Source: Rhizobium sp. EC-SD404
Lineage (GTDB): Bacteria > Pseudomonadota > Alphaproteobacteria > Rhizobiales > Rhizobiaceae
Length of the DNA stretch: 64,000 bases
Reading direction: 5' to 3'
Assembly (NCBI RefSeq): GCF_902498825.1
Contig: NZ_LR701459.1
Coordinates: 1,966,414 to 2,030,413, forward strand
The position numbers and the translations under genes were made by a program. Shown piece after piece: positions 47,182 through 57,542 of this stretch (position 1 is the stretch's first letter; the number at the start of each line of letters is the position of its first letter). Under the pieces are notes generated by a model. That model worked only from the letters and a program-made list of their open reading frames with translations, was not told where the DNA came from and did no database searches.

Positions 47182-47238
47182 GCCGCCACGAACGAAGCGC
47201 CGGCCACGCAAACACGGTCACTGCTTCGCTTCATGGAT

Positions 47239-47315
47239 GCGGGTGTAGCTCAGTTGGTTAGAGTGCCGGCCTGTCACGCCGGAGGTCGCGGGTTCGAGCC
47301 CCGTCACTCGCGCCA
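47239..47315 (+). tRNA. tRNA-Asp (GTC)
   Basis: A 77-base cloverleaf with acceptor GCGGGTG paired to CACTCGC, D-arm TAGCTCAGTTGGTTAGAG, anticodon loop CTGTCAC (anticodon GTC), T-arm GGGTTCGAGCCCC and an encoded CCA end (47313-47315). It lies between tRNA-Val and the nuo operon, the usual rhizobial setting. Confidence 0.98.
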
Positions 47316-47352
47316 CTTTCCTCTGAAAATTCAGATTGTTGGAAAGTGGCGC
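47310..47352. repeat. inverted repeat spanning the tRNA-Asp 3' end
   Basis: GCGCCACTTTCC (47310-47321, including the tRNA CCA end) is repeated inverted and perfect as GGAAAGTGGCGC (47341-47352). Between them TCTGA/TCAGA (47322-47326/47331-47335) forms an inner hairpin, and a third hairpin GCTCAC/GTGAGC follows at 47351-47369. Possibly a terminator or processing signal; the remaining 290 bases up to nuoA hold no gene that I can see and no clear promoter. Confidence 0.6.
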
Positions 47353-47659
47353 TCACGCCTCGTGTGAGCACGCATCGATTTCTCCCTCTGCGTCATCGCT
47401 CGTCTACACGGGTCACGCCGTTCCACAGGTTCAGCAAAGCCTCCCGCATATCAATGACATTACAGCGCCCCGCGGCACGCCGTTCGTCTGTCATGAAGAC
47501 GACATCGCGGGTTGGAATTGGCCGCGTTCGCCCTTGCTTCGCGGGTCCCCGTGCGATAGTCAGACACCGCATTGCAACATGACCTGCTTCCGGACGATTG
47601 GGCATCTCGGGCCGTCTCGCGCGACCTTCAGGTGGCCTCGGAAGCAAGAGGCAGCCATC

Positions 47660-48025
47660 ATGAACGAACTTCTCGGTTCCTACGTCCCCATCGCCATCTT
47701 CCTGGGGCTTTCGCTTTTTATCGGATGCGCGCTTCTGCTAGCGCCTTTCCTCGTTGCCTATCGGGCGCCGGACCAGGAGAAGCTGTCGGCTTACGAATGC
47801 GGCTTCAACGCGTTCGACGATGCCCGCATGAAGTTCGACATTCGATTCTACCTCGTGGCGATTCTCTTCATCATCTTCGATCTTGAAGTAGCCTTCCTGT
47901 TCCCGTGGGCTGTGTCCTTCGGTGAAATTGGCTGGATCGGCTTCTGGTCGATGATGAGCTTCCTTGTCGTGCTGACCATCGGCTTTATCTATGAATGGAA
48001 GAAGGGAGCGCTCGAATGGCAGTAG
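47660..48025 (+). CDS. nuoA: NADH-quinone oxidoreductase subunit A
   Basis: A 121-residue membrane subunit of complex I with three transmembrane helices; [17 protein letters not shown] is the conserved loop containing the quinone-site cysteine, followed by [23 protein letters not shown] 47660 has AAGAGG about seven bases upstream; the longer frame to 47336 has no support. It starts the nuo operon and overlaps nuoB by ten bases. Confidence 0.98.
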   Translation: MNELLGSYVPIAIFLGLSLFIGCALLLAPFLVAYRAPDQEKLSAYECGFNAFDDARMKFDIRFYLVAILFIIFDLEVAFLFPWAVSFGEIGWIGFWSMMSFLVVLTIGFIYEWKKGALEWQ

Positions 48026-48618
48026 CCTACCCGCAGCGTCCGGCGGCACAGGGCGGCGCGACCATGGTAGCCCCGGCTTCGTCGGGCATCATCGATCCGA
48101 ATACCGGCAAGCCGATCGGTCACGACGATGCTTTTTTCGGCGAGATCAACAACGAGCTTGCCGATCGCGGATTTCTGGTCACCTCGACCGACGAGCTGAT
48201 CAAGTGGGCGCGTACCGGCTCTCTCATGTGGATGACGTTCGGGCTTGCCTGCTGCGCCGTCGAGATGATGCAGATGTCGATGCCGCGCTATGACGCGGAG
48301 CGGTTCGGATTTGCGCCGCGCGCGAGCCCGCGCCAGTCCGACGTCATGATCGTGGCAGGGACGCTGACCAACAAGATGGCGCCTGCGCTGCGCAAGGTCT
48401 ACGACCAGATGCCGGAGCCGCGCTACGTGATCTCCATGGGCTCCTGTGCCAATGGCGGCGGCTACTACCACTATTCCTATTCGGTGGTGCGCGGCTGTGA
48501 TCGCGTCGTGCCAGTCGACATCTACGTCCCGGGTTGCCCGCCGACCGCCGAAGCCCTGCTTTACGGCGTCATGCTGCTGCAGAAGAAAATCCGGCGCACG
48601 GGAACCATCGAGCGCTGA
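48016..48618 (+). CDS. nuoB: NADH-quinone oxidoreductase subunit B
   Basis: A 200-residue subunit carrying the terminal iron-sulfur cluster N2 next to the quinone site. Ligands lie in [18 protein letters not shown] and [16 protein letters not shown] 48016 ([11 protein letters not shown]) has GGGAG seven bases before it and overlaps the end of nuoA; the N-terminal 35 residues before the conserved part are variable and likely a flexible tail. A 59-base gap separates it from nuoC. Confidence 0.98.
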   Translation: MAVAYPQRPAAQGGATMVAPASSGIIDPNTGKPIGHDDAFFGEINNELADRGFLVTSTDELIKWARTGSLMWMTFGLACCAVEMMQMSMPRYDAERFGFAPRASPRQSDVMIVAGTLTNKMAPALRKVYDQMPEPRYVISMGSCANGGGYYHYSYSVVRGCDRVVPVDIYVPGCPPTAEALLYGVMLLQKKIRRTGTIER

Positions 48619-48677
48619 CACGTGCCGCGGCGTCCGGCGCTGGGCTGGACGGCCGCTTCCCTTTGTGGAGAAAACGG

Positions 48678-49295
48678 TTGGATATTGCTGTTACGAGCGC
48701 CGGGCTGAAAGAGCTTGCGGCCTATATTCGTGAAGAGCATGGCGCTCTCGTCACCGATGCGAAAATCTCGTTCGGAGAGCTGACGCTGCACGTGCAGCCT
48801 TCCGGCCTGATCGAGCTGGCGACGTTTCTGCGCGACGATCCGCAATGCCAGTTCGTCAATTTCATCGACATCTGCGGCGTCGATTGGCCCGGCCGGGCCG
48901 AGCGCTTCGACGTGGTCTACCATTTCCTGTCACCGCGCCAGAACCTTCGCATTCGTCTGAAGCTCATGACGGGCGAGGATGTGCCGGTGCCGTCGCTCTG
49001 CGGCGTCTTCCCCGGCGCCGACTGGTTCGAGCGTGAGGCTTACGATCTCTACGGCATCCTGTTCACCGGCCACCCGGATCTGCGCCGGATCCTCACCGAC
49101 TACGGCTTCGAAGGCCATCCGCTGCGCAAGGACTTCCCGCTGACGGGCTTCGTAGAAGTGCGCTACGACGACGAGGTCAAGCGCGTCGTCTACGATCCGG
49201 TGGAACTGCGCCAGGAATATCGCGACTTCGACTTCCTCTCGCCTTGGGAAGGCACCGACTACGTGCTGCCCGGCGACGAAAAGAAGAGCCAGTAG
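48678..49295 (+). CDS. nuoC: NADH-quinone oxidoreductase subunit C
   Basis: A 205-residue hydrophilic 30-kDa subunit. [41 protein letters not shown] and [13 protein letters not shown] are the conserved stretches. The start is TTG 48678, seven bases after GGAG at 48667-48670, since no ATG lies at the right place; a TTG at 48663 is a poorer choice. It docks NuoB and NuoD in the peripheral arm and is followed by nuoD after three bases. Confidence 0.95.
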   Translation: MDIAVTSAGLKELAAYIREEHGALVTDAKISFGELTLHVQPSGLIELATFLRDDPQCQFVNFIDICGVDWPGRAERFDVVYHFLSPRQNLRIRLKLMTGEDVPVPSLCGVFPGADWFEREAYDLYGILFTGHPDLRRILTDYGFEGHPLRKDFPLTGFVEVRYDDEVKRVVYDPVELRQEYRDFDFLSPWEGTDYVLPGDEKKSQ

Positions 49296-49298
49296 GCC

Positions 49299-50489
49299 AT
49301 GAACGAACACAACGTCCGCAATTTCAACATCAATTTCGGTCCGCAGCACCCGGCCGCCCACGGCGTTTTGCGTCTCGTGCTGGAGCTCGACGGCGAGATC
49401 GTCGAGCGCGTCGACCCGCATATCGGGCTCCTGCATCGCGGCACCGAAAAGCTGATCGAGCACAAGACCTATACGCAGGCGATCCCGTATTTCGACCGCC
49501 TCGACTATGTTGCGCCGATGAACCAGGAGCACGCTTTCGCGCTTGCCGTGGAGCGTCTCGCAGGCGTCGAGGTGCCGATCCGCGGCCAGTTGATCCGCGT
49601 GCTCTATTCCGAGATCGGCCGCATTCTCTCGCATCTTCTGAACGTGACCACGCAGGCGATGGACGTCGGTGCACTGACGCCGCCGCTCTGGGGCTTCGAA
49701 GAGCGCGAAAAGCTGATGGTGTTCTACGAGCGGGCGTCCGGATCGCGCATGCATGCCGCCTATGTGCGGCCGGGCGGCGTTCACCAGGACCTGCCGGAAC
49801 AGCTCGTCGAGGACATCGGCAAGTGGTGCGACCCGTTCCTCAAGACGGTCGACGACATCGACGAGCTTTTGACGGAAAACCGCATCTTCAAGCAGCGTAA
49901 CGCCGATATCGGCGTCGTGACGCTCGACGAATGCTGGGCCTGGGGTTTCTCGGGCGTGATGGTGCGCGGCTCGGGCGCTGCCTGGGATCTGCGCCGCTCG
50001 CAGCCCTACGAGTGCTATTCGGATTTCGAATTCGACATTCCGATCGGCAAGAACGGCGATTGCTACGATCGATATCTCATCCGCATGGAAGAGATGCGCC
50101 AGTCGGCCCGCATCATGAAACAGTGCGTCGAGCGCCTGCTCGGCAAGGAAAAACTTGGCCCGGTCTCATCGCGCGACGGCAAGATCGTCGCGCCGAAGCG
50201 GGGCGAGATGAAGCGCTCGATGGAAGCGCTCATCCACCACTTCAAGCTCTACACTGAAGGCTATCGCGTGCCGGAAGGCGAAGTTTACGCCGCCGTCGAA
50301 GCGCCGAAGGGGGAGTTCGGGGTCTATCTCGTGTCGGATGGCACGAACCGGCCGTATCGCTGCAAGATCCGCGCGCCGGGCTACGCGCATTTGCAGGCGA
50401 TGGACTTCATCTGCCGCGGCCATCAGCTGGCTGACGTTTCGGCGATCCTCGGTTCGCTCGACATCGTGTTCGGCGAGGTCGATCGCTGA
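49299..50489 (+). CDS. nuoD: NADH-quinone oxidoreductase subunit D
   Basis: A 396-residue 49-kDa subunit that with NuoB forms the quinone-binding cavity. [18 protein letters not shown] carries the conserved histidines, [13 protein letters not shown] and the terminal DIVFGEVDR are family signatures. The start at 49299 follows nuoC after three bases and the stop TGA at 50487-50489 overlaps the ATG of the small secreted protein gene. The length is normal. Confidence 0.98.
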   Translation: MNEHNVRNFNINFGPQHPAAHGVLRLVLELDGEIVERVDPHIGLLHRGTEKLIEHKTYTQAIPYFDRLDYVAPMNQEHAFALAVERLAGVEVPIRGQLIRVLYSEIGRILSHLLNVTTQAMDVGALTPPLWGFEEREKLMVFYERASGSRMHAAYVRPGGVHQDLPEQLVEDIGKWCDPFLKTVDDIDELLTENRIFKQRNADIGVVTLDECWAWGFSGVMVRGSGAAWDLRRSQPYECYSDFEFDIPIGKNGDCYDRYLIRMEEMRQSARIMKQCVERLLGKEKLGPVSSRDGKIVAPKRGEMKRSMEALIHHFKLYTEGYRVPEGEVYAAVEAPKGEFGVYLVSDGTNRPYRCKIRAPGYAHLQAMDFICRGHQLADVSAILGSLDIVFGEVDR

Positions 50490-50770
50490 TGCGCCGGCTG
50501 GTCGCGCTTATGGTGCTCGGGCTGGTAATGATGCCGGCCGCCGCGCAGACGGTTTCGCCGACACCTGGCCAACCGGGCCCGCTTGGTGGTTCGTCCAGCG
50601 CGCCGTCGTCCGGGTCGCGGTCCATGGGATCGCTGATCGCCGACGGCTACGAGATCAAGGCGTCATCGCCGACCGGAAACAGATTCGTCGTCTTCCTGCA
50701 GAAGGAAGGCTCCGCCTATGCCTGCGAATTCGTGACGCTGTCGAATTCGCGCTGTGGCGAAATCGACTAG
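50489..50770 (+). CDS. small predicted secreted protein inside the nuo operon
   Basis: A 93-residue protein starting at an ATG that overlaps the nuoD stop (TGATG). Residues 1-19 are a clear signal peptide ([21 protein letters not shown]), followed by a proline/serine/glycine-rich linker to about 45 and a compact C-terminal domain (LIADGYEIKASSPTGNRFVVF, two cysteines in YACEFVTLSNSRCGE) which could form a disulfide. I do not recognise the family. Its position suggests a periplasmic accessory role with complex I or simple hitchhiking. Confidence 0.8.
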   Translation: MRRLVALMVLGLVMMPAAAQTVSPTPGQPGPLGGSSSAPSSGSRSMGSLIADGYEIKASSPTGNRFVVFLQKEGSAYACEFVTLSNSRCGEID

Positions 50771-50785
50771 AGAGGCAGTTGCGAA

Positions 50786-52006
50786 ATGTCCGTGCGTCGT
50801 CTTGCTGAAGACCATGTCCAACCCTCGGCATTTGCTTTCAATGCCGATAATGCCGACTGGGCTGCAGCCACCATTCGGAAATACCCCGACGGACGCCAGC
50901 AGTCGGCCATCATCCCGCTTTTGATGCGGGCTCAGGAGCAGGAAGGCTGGGTCACCAAGGCTGCGATCGAAGGCATCGCCGATATGCTGTCGATGCCCTA
51001 TATCCGGGCGCTCGAGGTCGCGACCTTCTACACGCAGTTCCAGCTGAAGCCGGTCGGTACCCGCGCCCACGTGCAGGTGTGCGGTACGACGCCCTGCATG
51101 CTTCGCGGCTCGGAAGACCTGATGCGCGTCTGCCGCGAGAAAATCCACTCCCAGCCGTTCCACACCAACGAGACCGGAACGCTCTCTTGGGAAGAAGTGG
51201 AATGCCAGGGTGCTTGCGTGAACGCACCGATGGTGATGATCTTCAAGGACGCCTACGAGGACCTGACGCCCGAGCAACTGGCCGACATCATCGACAGGTT
51301 CGATGCGGGCGAGGGCGCTTCGGTGACGCCGGGTCCGCAGAACGGCCGGCACCTGTCCGCGCCGCTCGGTGGGGCGACGACCCTGCTCGATGAGGAAGCG
51401 ATGCAGCGTGTCGCCGATCGCGACGTGGCCGAGCGCGCCGTCAAGCCGTCCGCGCCCGAAGGCGCTGCCGGTGGCGAAGAAGCCGTCGAGAAGGGTCGAC
51501 CGGCGCAGAAGGGCGTGCCGCTCGAAGCTGATCCAACGGTCGCAAGCCCGCAGGACGCCAAAGGCCCCGGCGGCCCCTCGAAGACCAAGGACGAGGCAGG
51601 CGGCGAGCCTGCCGATCCGAAGCAGGCCGAAGGCGACACGGCCCCGGCAGCAAGCGGCCGCACTGGCGGCGATCGCACCGACGCGCCGGCTGCCACCACA
51701 GCGTCGACGCAGGCGGCTCCAGTCGATGAAGCCAACAAGCCGGCGCCTGTCGAGAAGCCGGCACAGCCGGACGATCTCAAGCTCATCTCCGGTATCGGCC
51801 CGAGGATCGAAGCGAAGCTGAACGATCTGGGGATCTGGACCTATAAGCGCGTTGCGAGCCTGACGGCCGCCGAGCGCGCCTGGGTCGACGATCACCTGAA
51901 ATTTTCCGGCCGCATCGAGCGCGACGACTGGGTCCGCCAAGCCGAGGCGCTCGCCAAGGGTGGCGAGGCGGAATACATCCGCGTCTTTGGCAAGAAGCCG
52001 CGATAA
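50786..52006 (+). CDS. nuoE: NADH-quinone oxidoreductase subunit E with C-terminal H3TH-type domain
   Basis: A 406-residue protein, more than twice a standard NuoE. Residues 1-175 are the 24-kDa subunit with the 2Fe-2S ligands Cys99, Cys104, Cys140 and Cys144 ([19 protein letters not shown]). Residues about 180-325 are a low-complexity Ala/Pro/acidic linker. Residues 329-390 form a helix-hairpin-type domain ([18 protein letters not shown], then [17 protein letters not shown]) of the COG3743 H3TH family. The same domain ends the separate protein at 53407-54285. GAGAGG lies upstream of the ATG. The NADH-side electron-transfer role is sure; the extension is unexplained. Confidence 0.95.
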   Translation: MSVRRLAEDHVQPSAFAFNADNADWAAATIRKYPDGRQQSAIIPLLMRAQEQEGWVTKAAIEGIADMLSMPYIRALEVATFYTQFQLKPVGTRAHVQVCGTTPCMLRGSEDLMRVCREKIHSQPFHTNETGTLSWEEVECQGACVNAPMVMIFKDAYEDLTPEQLADIIDRFDAGEGASVTPGPQNGRHLSAPLGGATTLLDEEAMQRVADRDVAERAVKPSAPEGAAGGEEAVEKGRPAQKGVPLEADPTVASPQDAKGPGGPSKTKDEAGGEPADPKQAEGDTAPAASGRTGGDRTDAPAATTASTQAAPVDEANKPAPVEKPAQPDDLKLISGIGPRIEAKLNDLGIWTYKRVASLTAAERAWVDDHLKFSGRIERDDWVRQAEALAKGGEAEYIRVFGKKPR

Positions 52007-52020
52007 GGAAGGTCTGAACG

Positions 52021-53328
52021 ATGCTGAAAGACGAAGATCGCATCTTCACCAATATCTACGGCCTCAAGGACAAGTCCCTGAAAGCGGCGATGAATCGCGG
52101 CCATTGGGATGGCACCGATATCCTCATCGCCAACGGCCGCGACTGGGTCATTTCCGAGATGAAGGCGTCGGGCCTCCGTGGACGCGGTGGTGCCGGCTTC
52201 CCGACGGGATTGAAATGGTCCTTCATGCCGAAGGAAAGCGACGGCCGCCCGCACTACTTGGTCGTCAACGCCGACGAATCCGAGCCCGGCACCTGCAAGG
52301 ACCGGGACATCATGCGCAACGATCCGCATACGCTGATCGAAGGCTGCGTGATCGCGGGCTTCGCCATGGGCGCCAATGTCGGCTACATCTATCTGCGCGG
52401 CGAGTATATGCGCGAACGCGAAGCCCTTCAGGCCGCAATCGACGAGTGCTACGATGCCGGCCTGCTCGGCACGGGCAACAAGTGTGGCTGGGATTTCGAT
52501 CTCTATCTCCACCACGGCGCAGGCGCCTATATTTGCGGTGAAGAGACAGCACTTCTCGAAAGCCTCGAAGGCAAGAAGGGCCAGCCGCGCCTCAAGCCGC
52601 CATTCCCGGCTAACGTGGGGCTCTATGGCTGCCCGACGACCGTCAACAATGTTGAATCGATCGCCGTTGCGCCGACCATTCTGCGTCGCGGCGGTGCCTG
52701 GTTTGCCGGCATCGGCCGGCCGAACAACACCGGCACCAAGCTTTTCTGCGTCTCCGGCCACGTCAACACGCCGTGCACGGTCGAAGAGGCCATGTCGATC
52801 CCGTTCCGCGAACTGATCGAGAAGCATTGCGGCGGCATTCGCGGTGGATGGGACAACTTGCTCGCCGTCATTCCCGGCGGCTCGTCCGTACCCGTCGTGC
52901 CAGCCGACCAGATCATCGATTGCCCGATGGATTTCGATTCGTTGCGCGACCTGAAGTCCGGCCTCGGCACGGCAGCGGTGATCGTGATGGACAAGTCGAC
53001 CGACATCATCAAGGCGATTGCGCGTCTGTCGGCATTCTACAAGCACGAAAGCTGCGGCCAGTGCACGCCGTGCCGTGAAGGCACGGGCTGGATGTGGCGT
53101 GTGATGGAGCGCATGGTCGAGGGCCGCGCCCAGAAGCGCGAAATCGACATGCTCTTCGATGTGACGAAGCAAGTCGAAGGCCATACGATCTGCGCGCTCG
53201 GCGATGCTGCCGCATGGCCGATCCAGGGCCTGATCCGCCATTTCCGTCCGGAGATGGAAAAGCGCATCGAGGCATACACCTACCGGGCCGATTCGACCCG
53301 GAACACGACACTGCAAGCGGCCGAATAA
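52021..53328 (+). CDS. nuoF: NADH-quinone oxidoreductase subunit F
   Basis: A 435-residue 51-kDa subunit that binds NADH and FMN and holds cluster N3. [16 protein letters not shown] is the NADH/FMN loop, [19 protein letters not shown] lies at the flavin site, and the 4Fe-4S ligands are in [12 protein letters not shown] plus a later cysteine in [18 protein letters not shown] precedes the ATG. The stop is followed by 78 bases before the H3TH-domain gene. Confidence 0.98.
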   Translation: MLKDEDRIFTNIYGLKDKSLKAAMNRGHWDGTDILIANGRDWVISEMKASGLRGRGGAGFPTGLKWSFMPKESDGRPHYLVVNADESEPGTCKDRDIMRNDPHTLIEGCVIAGFAMGANVGYIYLRGEYMREREALQAAIDECYDAGLLGTGNKCGWDFDLYLHHGAGAYICGEETALLESLEGKKGQPRLKPPFPANVGLYGCPTTVNNVESIAVAPTILRRGGAWFAGIGRPNNTGTKLFCVSGHVNTPCTVEEAMSIPFRELIEKHCGGIRGGWDNLLAVIPGGSSVPVVPADQIIDCPMDFDSLRDLKSGLGTAAVIVMDKSTDIIKAIARLSAFYKHESCGQCTPCREGTGWMWRVMERMVEGRAQKREIDMLFDVTKQVEGHTICALGDAAAWPIQGLIRHFRPEMEKRIEAYTYRADSTRNTTLQAAE

Positions 53329-53406
53329 GCCGCAGCTCAAAGACTGATCTAGAGGAAACGTCGAGACGGGAACGATGACTTCATGACGACTGCAAGGAGC
53401 ACTCCT

Positions 53407-54285
53407 ATGTCGCAAGCAGCATTTCCCTTTGGCATGACCCCGGAAACGATGATGCAACCGGTCGCCGATATGCAGAAGATGATGAGCGAGATGGCGTCGG
53501 CCATGCCGGCATCGCGCATGATGTCGCCACTGATGGCCCATCCGACGGCTGCCGCAGTTGCGGCAAGTGCCATCGGCATGGGTGCCGCCAGCCAGATGAT
53601 GGGCATCTTCTTCGGCTCGATGCAGGGCGCGATGGAAGCATCCCGTCGGTTCGGTCTCCCCGTCGCGCCGGTGGCGTTCGATGCGAAAACAGCGTTCAGG
53701 ACCGCTGACGTCGAAGGCATGGCCAATGCTGGCGCGAAAGTCGTCGATGACGCCGTGAAGCAGACTGAAAAGGCCTCGAAGGCCGTCGAAAAGACGGTGG
53801 CCGAAAGCGTCAAGACAGCGACCAAGACTGTCGATGCTTCCAGCAAAGTTGCCCGCAAGGCGGAGAAGTCGGTCAAGGAAGCCGTCGCCTCGAGTTCTGC
53901 AGCTATCGAGAAGGCCGTGAAGTCGGCTTCGACCGCTTCTGTCAGATCGGCCGAGCCTGTTTCGGCCAAATCGATGCAGAAAGCGGCGAATGCGACCCTC
54001 GAAACCGTTGCCAAGGCTCAGACGGACGCCGTCAAGGTCGTCGAAGCGATGATGGTCGCGCCGGCCTCCATGGCTAAGCCCGCCAGCCCGGACGATCTGA
54101 AGACGATTGCTGGAATCGGTCCGAAGGTCGAAGAAGTTCTGAACAAGCTCGGCGTCTGGTCGTTCGCCCAGATGGCCGCATGGAGTGACAAGGAAATCGC
54201 CTGGGTCGAGGATCATCTCCAGCTAAAAGGTCGCATCGGCCGGGATGATTGGATCGGCCAAGCGGCAGGATTCGCCAAGAAATAG
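53407..54285 (+). CDS. H3TH-domain protein encoded between nuoF and nuoG
   Basis: A 292-residue protein. Residues 1-85 are methionine- and alanine-rich with a hydrophobic stretch (AAAVAASAIGMGAASQMMGI), loosely phasin-like. Residues about 95-225 are a lysine/alanine-rich helical repeat (KAVEKTVAESVKTATKTV and similar), probably coiled coil. Residues 229-292 are a helix-hairpin-type domain, about 34 of 63 residues identical to the NuoE C-terminus. ATG 53407 has AAGGAG seven bases before it; ATG 53383 is an alternative. Its location in the nuo operon argues for a role with complex I or its assembly; no function is known. Confidence 0.85.
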   Translation: MSQAAFPFGMTPETMMQPVADMQKMMSEMASAMPASRMMSPLMAHPTAAAVAASAIGMGAASQMMGIFFGSMQGAMEASRRFGLPVAPVAFDAKTAFRTADVEGMANAGAKVVDDAVKQTEKASKAVEKTVAESVKTATKTVDASSKVARKAEKSVKEAVASSSAAIEKAVKSASTASVRSAEPVSAKSMQKAANATLETVAKAQTDAVKVVEAMMVAPASMAKPASPDDLKTIAGIGPKVEEVLNKLGVWSFAQMAAWSDKEIAWVEDHLQLKGRIGRDDWIGQAAGFAKK

Positions 54286-54374
54286 GTTGCACTGGCGGCC
54301 TGTCCGATGCGAAAGCCGGGCCGGCCGCCGATGCGGTTCAAAGACACGCGGCATCGGCTGCATGAGGACTGAGA

Positions 54375-56453
54375 ATGGCCAGGTTGAAAGTCGACGGAAG
54401 AGAGATCGAGGTTCCGGATCACTACACGCTGTTGCAGGCGTGTGAGGAAGCCGGCGCTGAAGTTCCGCGATTCTGCTTTCATGAGCGGCTTTCGATCGCC
54501 GGCAACTGCCGCATGTGCCTCGTCGAGGTGAAGGGCGGCCCTCCGAAGCCGGCAGCATCCTGCGCCATGGGCGTGCGCGACATGCGCCCCGGCCCGAACG
54601 GCGAATTGCCGGAAGTCTTCACCACCACGCCGATGGTGAAGAAGGCGCGCGAAGGGGTGATGGAGTTCCTCCTCATCAACCACCCGCTCGATTGCCCGAT
54701 CTGCGATCAGGGTGGCGAATGCGACCTGCAGGACCAGGCAATGGCCTTCGGCATGGACAATTCGCGGTTCTATGAGAACAAGCGCGCCGTCGAAGACAAG
54801 TATATCGGCCCGCTCGTCAAGACGATCATGAACCGCTGCATCCACTGCACGCGCTGCGTTCGCTTCACGACCGAGGTCGCCGGCATTTCCGAGCTCGGCC
54901 TCGTTGGTCGCGGCGAGGATGCCGAGATCACCACCTATCTCGAACATGCGATGACGTCGGAGCTTCAAGGCAACGTCATCGACCTTTGCCCGGTCGGTGC
55001 GCTGACCTCCAAGCCCTACGCCTTCCAGGCGCGTCCGTGGGAACTCGGCAAGACCGAGTCGATCGATGTCATGGATGCCTGCGGCTCCGCGATCCGTGTC
55101 GATACGCGCGGTCGCGAAGTCATGCGCATCATGCCGCGCATCAATGAGGCGATCAACGAAGAATGGATCTCAGACAAGACCCGCTTCATCTGGGATGGCC
55201 TGCGTACGCAGCGCCTCGATCGTCCTTATGTGAAGCGCGACGGCCGTCTTCAGCCGGCAAGCTGGGGCGAAGCCTTTGCAGCCATCAAGGCGCAGGTTTC
55301 CGCTACCTCGGCAGACCGGATCGGCGCGATTGCCGGCGATCTGGCAGCCGTCGAGGAGATCTACGCGCTGAAGCTTCTCATGGATAAGCTTGGCTCGACC
55401 AATATCGACTGTCGGCAGGATGGTGCAGCGCTCGATCCTTCGCTCGGCCGCGCCTCCTACATCTTCAATCCGACGATCGAAGGCATCGAGGACGCCGATG
55501 CACTGCTGATTATCGGCGCCAATCCGCGCTTCGAGGCTTCGGTTCTGAATGCGCGCATCCGCAAGCGCTGGCGAATGGAAAACTTCCCCGTCGGCGTGAT
55601 CGGCGATGAAGCCGACCTTCGCTACGATTACACCTATCTCGGCGCCGGTACCGATACACTCGCGGGCCTCGTCGATGGCTCGGGCGATTTCTACAAGGTT
55701 CTGCAGGACGCCGAACGGCCGATGATCATCGTCGGGCAGGGCGCACTCGCTCGCAACGATGGCGCGGCGGTTCTCGACAGCGTGCTCGCCCTTGCTGACG
55801 CAGTCGGCGTGGTGGGTGAGGACTGGAACGGCCTCGGCGTTCTTCACACGGCCGCTGCCCGCGTCGGCGCCCTCGATGTCGGCTTCGTGCCGGGCCAGGG
55901 CGGCAAGAATGCCGCGGAGATGCTCGGTGAAACCGACGTGCTCTTCCTTCTGGGTGCGGACGAACTGGATTTCTCCGCCCGCAAGGCTGGCTTCACCGTC
56001 TATATCGGCACCCATGGCGACAATGGCGCCCACCAGGCGGACGTCATCCTGCCCGGCTCGGCCTATACCGAGAAGTCCGGCACCTATGTGAACACGGAAG
56101 GCCGTGTGCAGATGGCGTCCCGCGCCGGCTTTGCGCCTGGCGATGCCAAGGAAGACTGGGCGATCCTGCGTGCTCTGTCGGACGTGCTTGGCCACAAGCT
56201 GCCGTTCGACTCGCTGCCGCAGCTGCGCGCGCATCTCTATGCCGCGCATCCGCATTTGGCAGCGATCGACGAGATCGCGGTCGGCGACGTGTCCGGCATT
56301 CGCGGCCGCAAGGCTGGCAGCAATTTCGACAAGACGCCGTTCCGCTCGCCGGTTACGGACTTCTACCTGACCAACCCGATTGCCCGCGCTTCAGCGGTCA
56401 TGGCCGAATGCTCGGCGCTTGCGCGCGGCGACGTCAAAGTCGCAGCCGAATAG
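54375..56453 (+). CDS. nuoG: NADH-quinone oxidoreductase subunit G
   Basis: A 692-residue 75-kDa subunit. The N-terminal 2Fe-2S domain has [15 protein letters not shown], then the His-Cys3 cluster [20 protein letters not shown] and [12 protein letters not shown] with a late [11 protein letters not shown]. The molybdopterin-oxidoreductase-like part ([30 protein letters not shown]) has lost catalysis. The length is that of mitochondrial-type subunits; the extra N7 cluster of some bacteria is not evident. It carries electrons from NuoF to NuoI. Confidence 0.97.
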   Translation: MARLKVDGREIEVPDHYTLLQACEEAGAEVPRFCFHERLSIAGNCRMCLVEVKGGPPKPAASCAMGVRDMRPGPNGELPEVFTTTPMVKKAREGVMEFLLINHPLDCPICDQGGECDLQDQAMAFGMDNSRFYENKRAVEDKYIGPLVKTIMNRCIHCTRCVRFTTEVAGISELGLVGRGEDAEITTYLEHAMTSELQGNVIDLCPVGALTSKPYAFQARPWELGKTESIDVMDACGSAIRVDTRGREVMRIMPRINEAINEEWISDKTRFIWDGLRTQRLDRPYVKRDGRLQPASWGEAFAAIKAQVSATSADRIGAIAGDLAAVEEIYALKLLMDKLGSTNIDCRQDGAALDPSLGRASYIFNPTIEGIEDADALLIIGANPRFEASVLNARIRKRWRMENFPVGVIGDEADLRYDYTYLGAGTDTLAGLVDGSGDFYKVLQDAERPMIIVGQGALARNDGAAVLDSVLALADAVGVVGEDWNGLGVLHTAAARVGALDVGFVPGQGGKNAAEMLGETDVLFLLGADELDFSARKAGFTVYIGTHGDNGAHQADVILPGSAYTEKSGTYVNTEGRVQMASRAGFAPGDAKEDWAILRALSDVLGHKLPFDSLPQLRAHLYAAHPHLAAIDEIAVGDVSGIRGRKAGSNFDKTPFRSPVTDFYLTNPIARASAVMAECSALARGDVKVAAE

Positions 56454-56468
56454 CCGCCGAGGGGGACG

Positions 56469-57518
56469 ATGATGGACGGATTTTTCGCAACATACGCCTG
56501 GCCGACCCTGGTCATTCTCGGGCAGTCGCTTCTGCTTCTGGTCGCGCTGCTGGTATTCATCGCCTACGTGCTCTACGCCGACCGCAAGATCTGGGCGGCC
56601 GTGCAGATGCGCCGCGGCCCGAACGTCGTGGGTCCTTGGGGGCTGCTTCAGTCCTTCGCCGATCTTCTGAAATTCGTCCTCAAGGAGCCGGTCATTCCGT
56701 CCGGTGCCAACAAGGGCATTTTCCTTCTGGCACCGCTCGTCTCCGTGACGCTGGCGCTTGCCGCCTGGGCCGTGATTCCGATCAACGAGAACTGGGCGAT
56801 CGCCTCGATCAATGTCGGCATCCTCTATGTCTTCGCCATCTCCTCGCTCGAGGTCTACGGCGTGATCATGGGCGGCTGGGCATCGAACTCGAAATATCCG
56901 TTCCTCGGCGCGCTGCGCTCGGCGGCCCAGATGGTGTCCTACGAAGTCTCCATCGGCTTCGTCATCGTGACCGTTCTTCTCTGCGTCGGCTCGCTCAGCC
57001 TGACGGACATCGTCCTGTCGCAGCGCGACGGCCTCGGCACGATGGTCGGCCTGCCCAATTCCTTCCTGGATTGGCATTGGCTCGCGCTGTTCCCGATGTT
57101 CATCATCTTCTTCATCTCGGCGCTTGCCGAGACGAACCGGCCGCCCTTCGACCTCCCGGAAGCCGAATCGGAACTCGTCGCCGGCTTCATGGTGGAATAT
57201 GGCTCCACGCCGTACATGATGTTCATGCTCGGCGAGTATGCCGCCATCGTTCTCATGTGCGCGCTGACCACGATCCTGTTCCTCGGCGGCTGGCTTCCCC
57301 CGGTCGATTTCTGGCTCATCAACTGGGTACCGGGCGTCGTCTGGTTCGTCCTCAAGATGTGCATGGTCTTCTTCATGTTCGCCATGGTGAAGGCGTTTGT
57401 GCCCCGTTACCGCTACGATCAGCTGATGCGGCTTGGCTGGAAGGTGTTCCTGCCGATCTCGCTCGCTATGGTCGTCATCACTGCATTCGTTCTCAAACTG
57501 ACCGGCTGGTCCGCCTGA
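56469..57518 (+). CDS. nuoH: NADH-quinone oxidoreductase subunit H
   Basis: A 349-residue ND1-type membrane subunit with eight helices. [20 protein letters not shown] and FALSVSS-like loop [20 protein letters not shown] are hallmark quinone-site loops. GAGGGGG precedes a double ATG (56469 and 56472). It joins the hydrophilic arm to the proton-pumping arm and is followed by nuoI after 24 bases. Confidence 0.98.
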   Translation: MMDGFFATYAWPTLVILGQSLLLLVALLVFIAYVLYADRKIWAAVQMRRGPNVVGPWGLLQSFADLLKFVLKEPVIPSGANKGIFLLAPLVSVTLALAAWAVIPINENWAIASINVGILYVFAISSLEVYGVIMGGWASNSKYPFLGALRSAAQMVSYEVSIGFVIVTVLLCVGSLSLTDIVLSQRDGLGTMVGLPNSFLDWHWLALFPMFIIFFISALAETNRPPFDLPEAESELVAGFMVEYGSTPYMMFMLGEYAAIVLMCALTTILFLGGWLPPVDFWLINWVPGVVWFVLKMCMVFFMFAMVKAFVPRYRYDQLMRLGWKVFLPISLAMVVITAFVLKLTGWSA

Positions 57519-57542
57519 TCGGCCGGGAGAGGTTGAAAAGCC

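Noticed and set aside
47239-47352. tRNA-Asp as an attachment site of an integrated element
   Set aside because: The repeat of its end is inverted rather than direct, and there is no integrase, transposase or phage gene nearby.
51300-51760. Frameshift or fusion artefact in nuoE because of its unusual length
   Set aside because: The frame is continuous with consistent codon use, long NuoE forms with such an extension are known to me from rhizobia, and the C-terminal domain recurs in a second gene.
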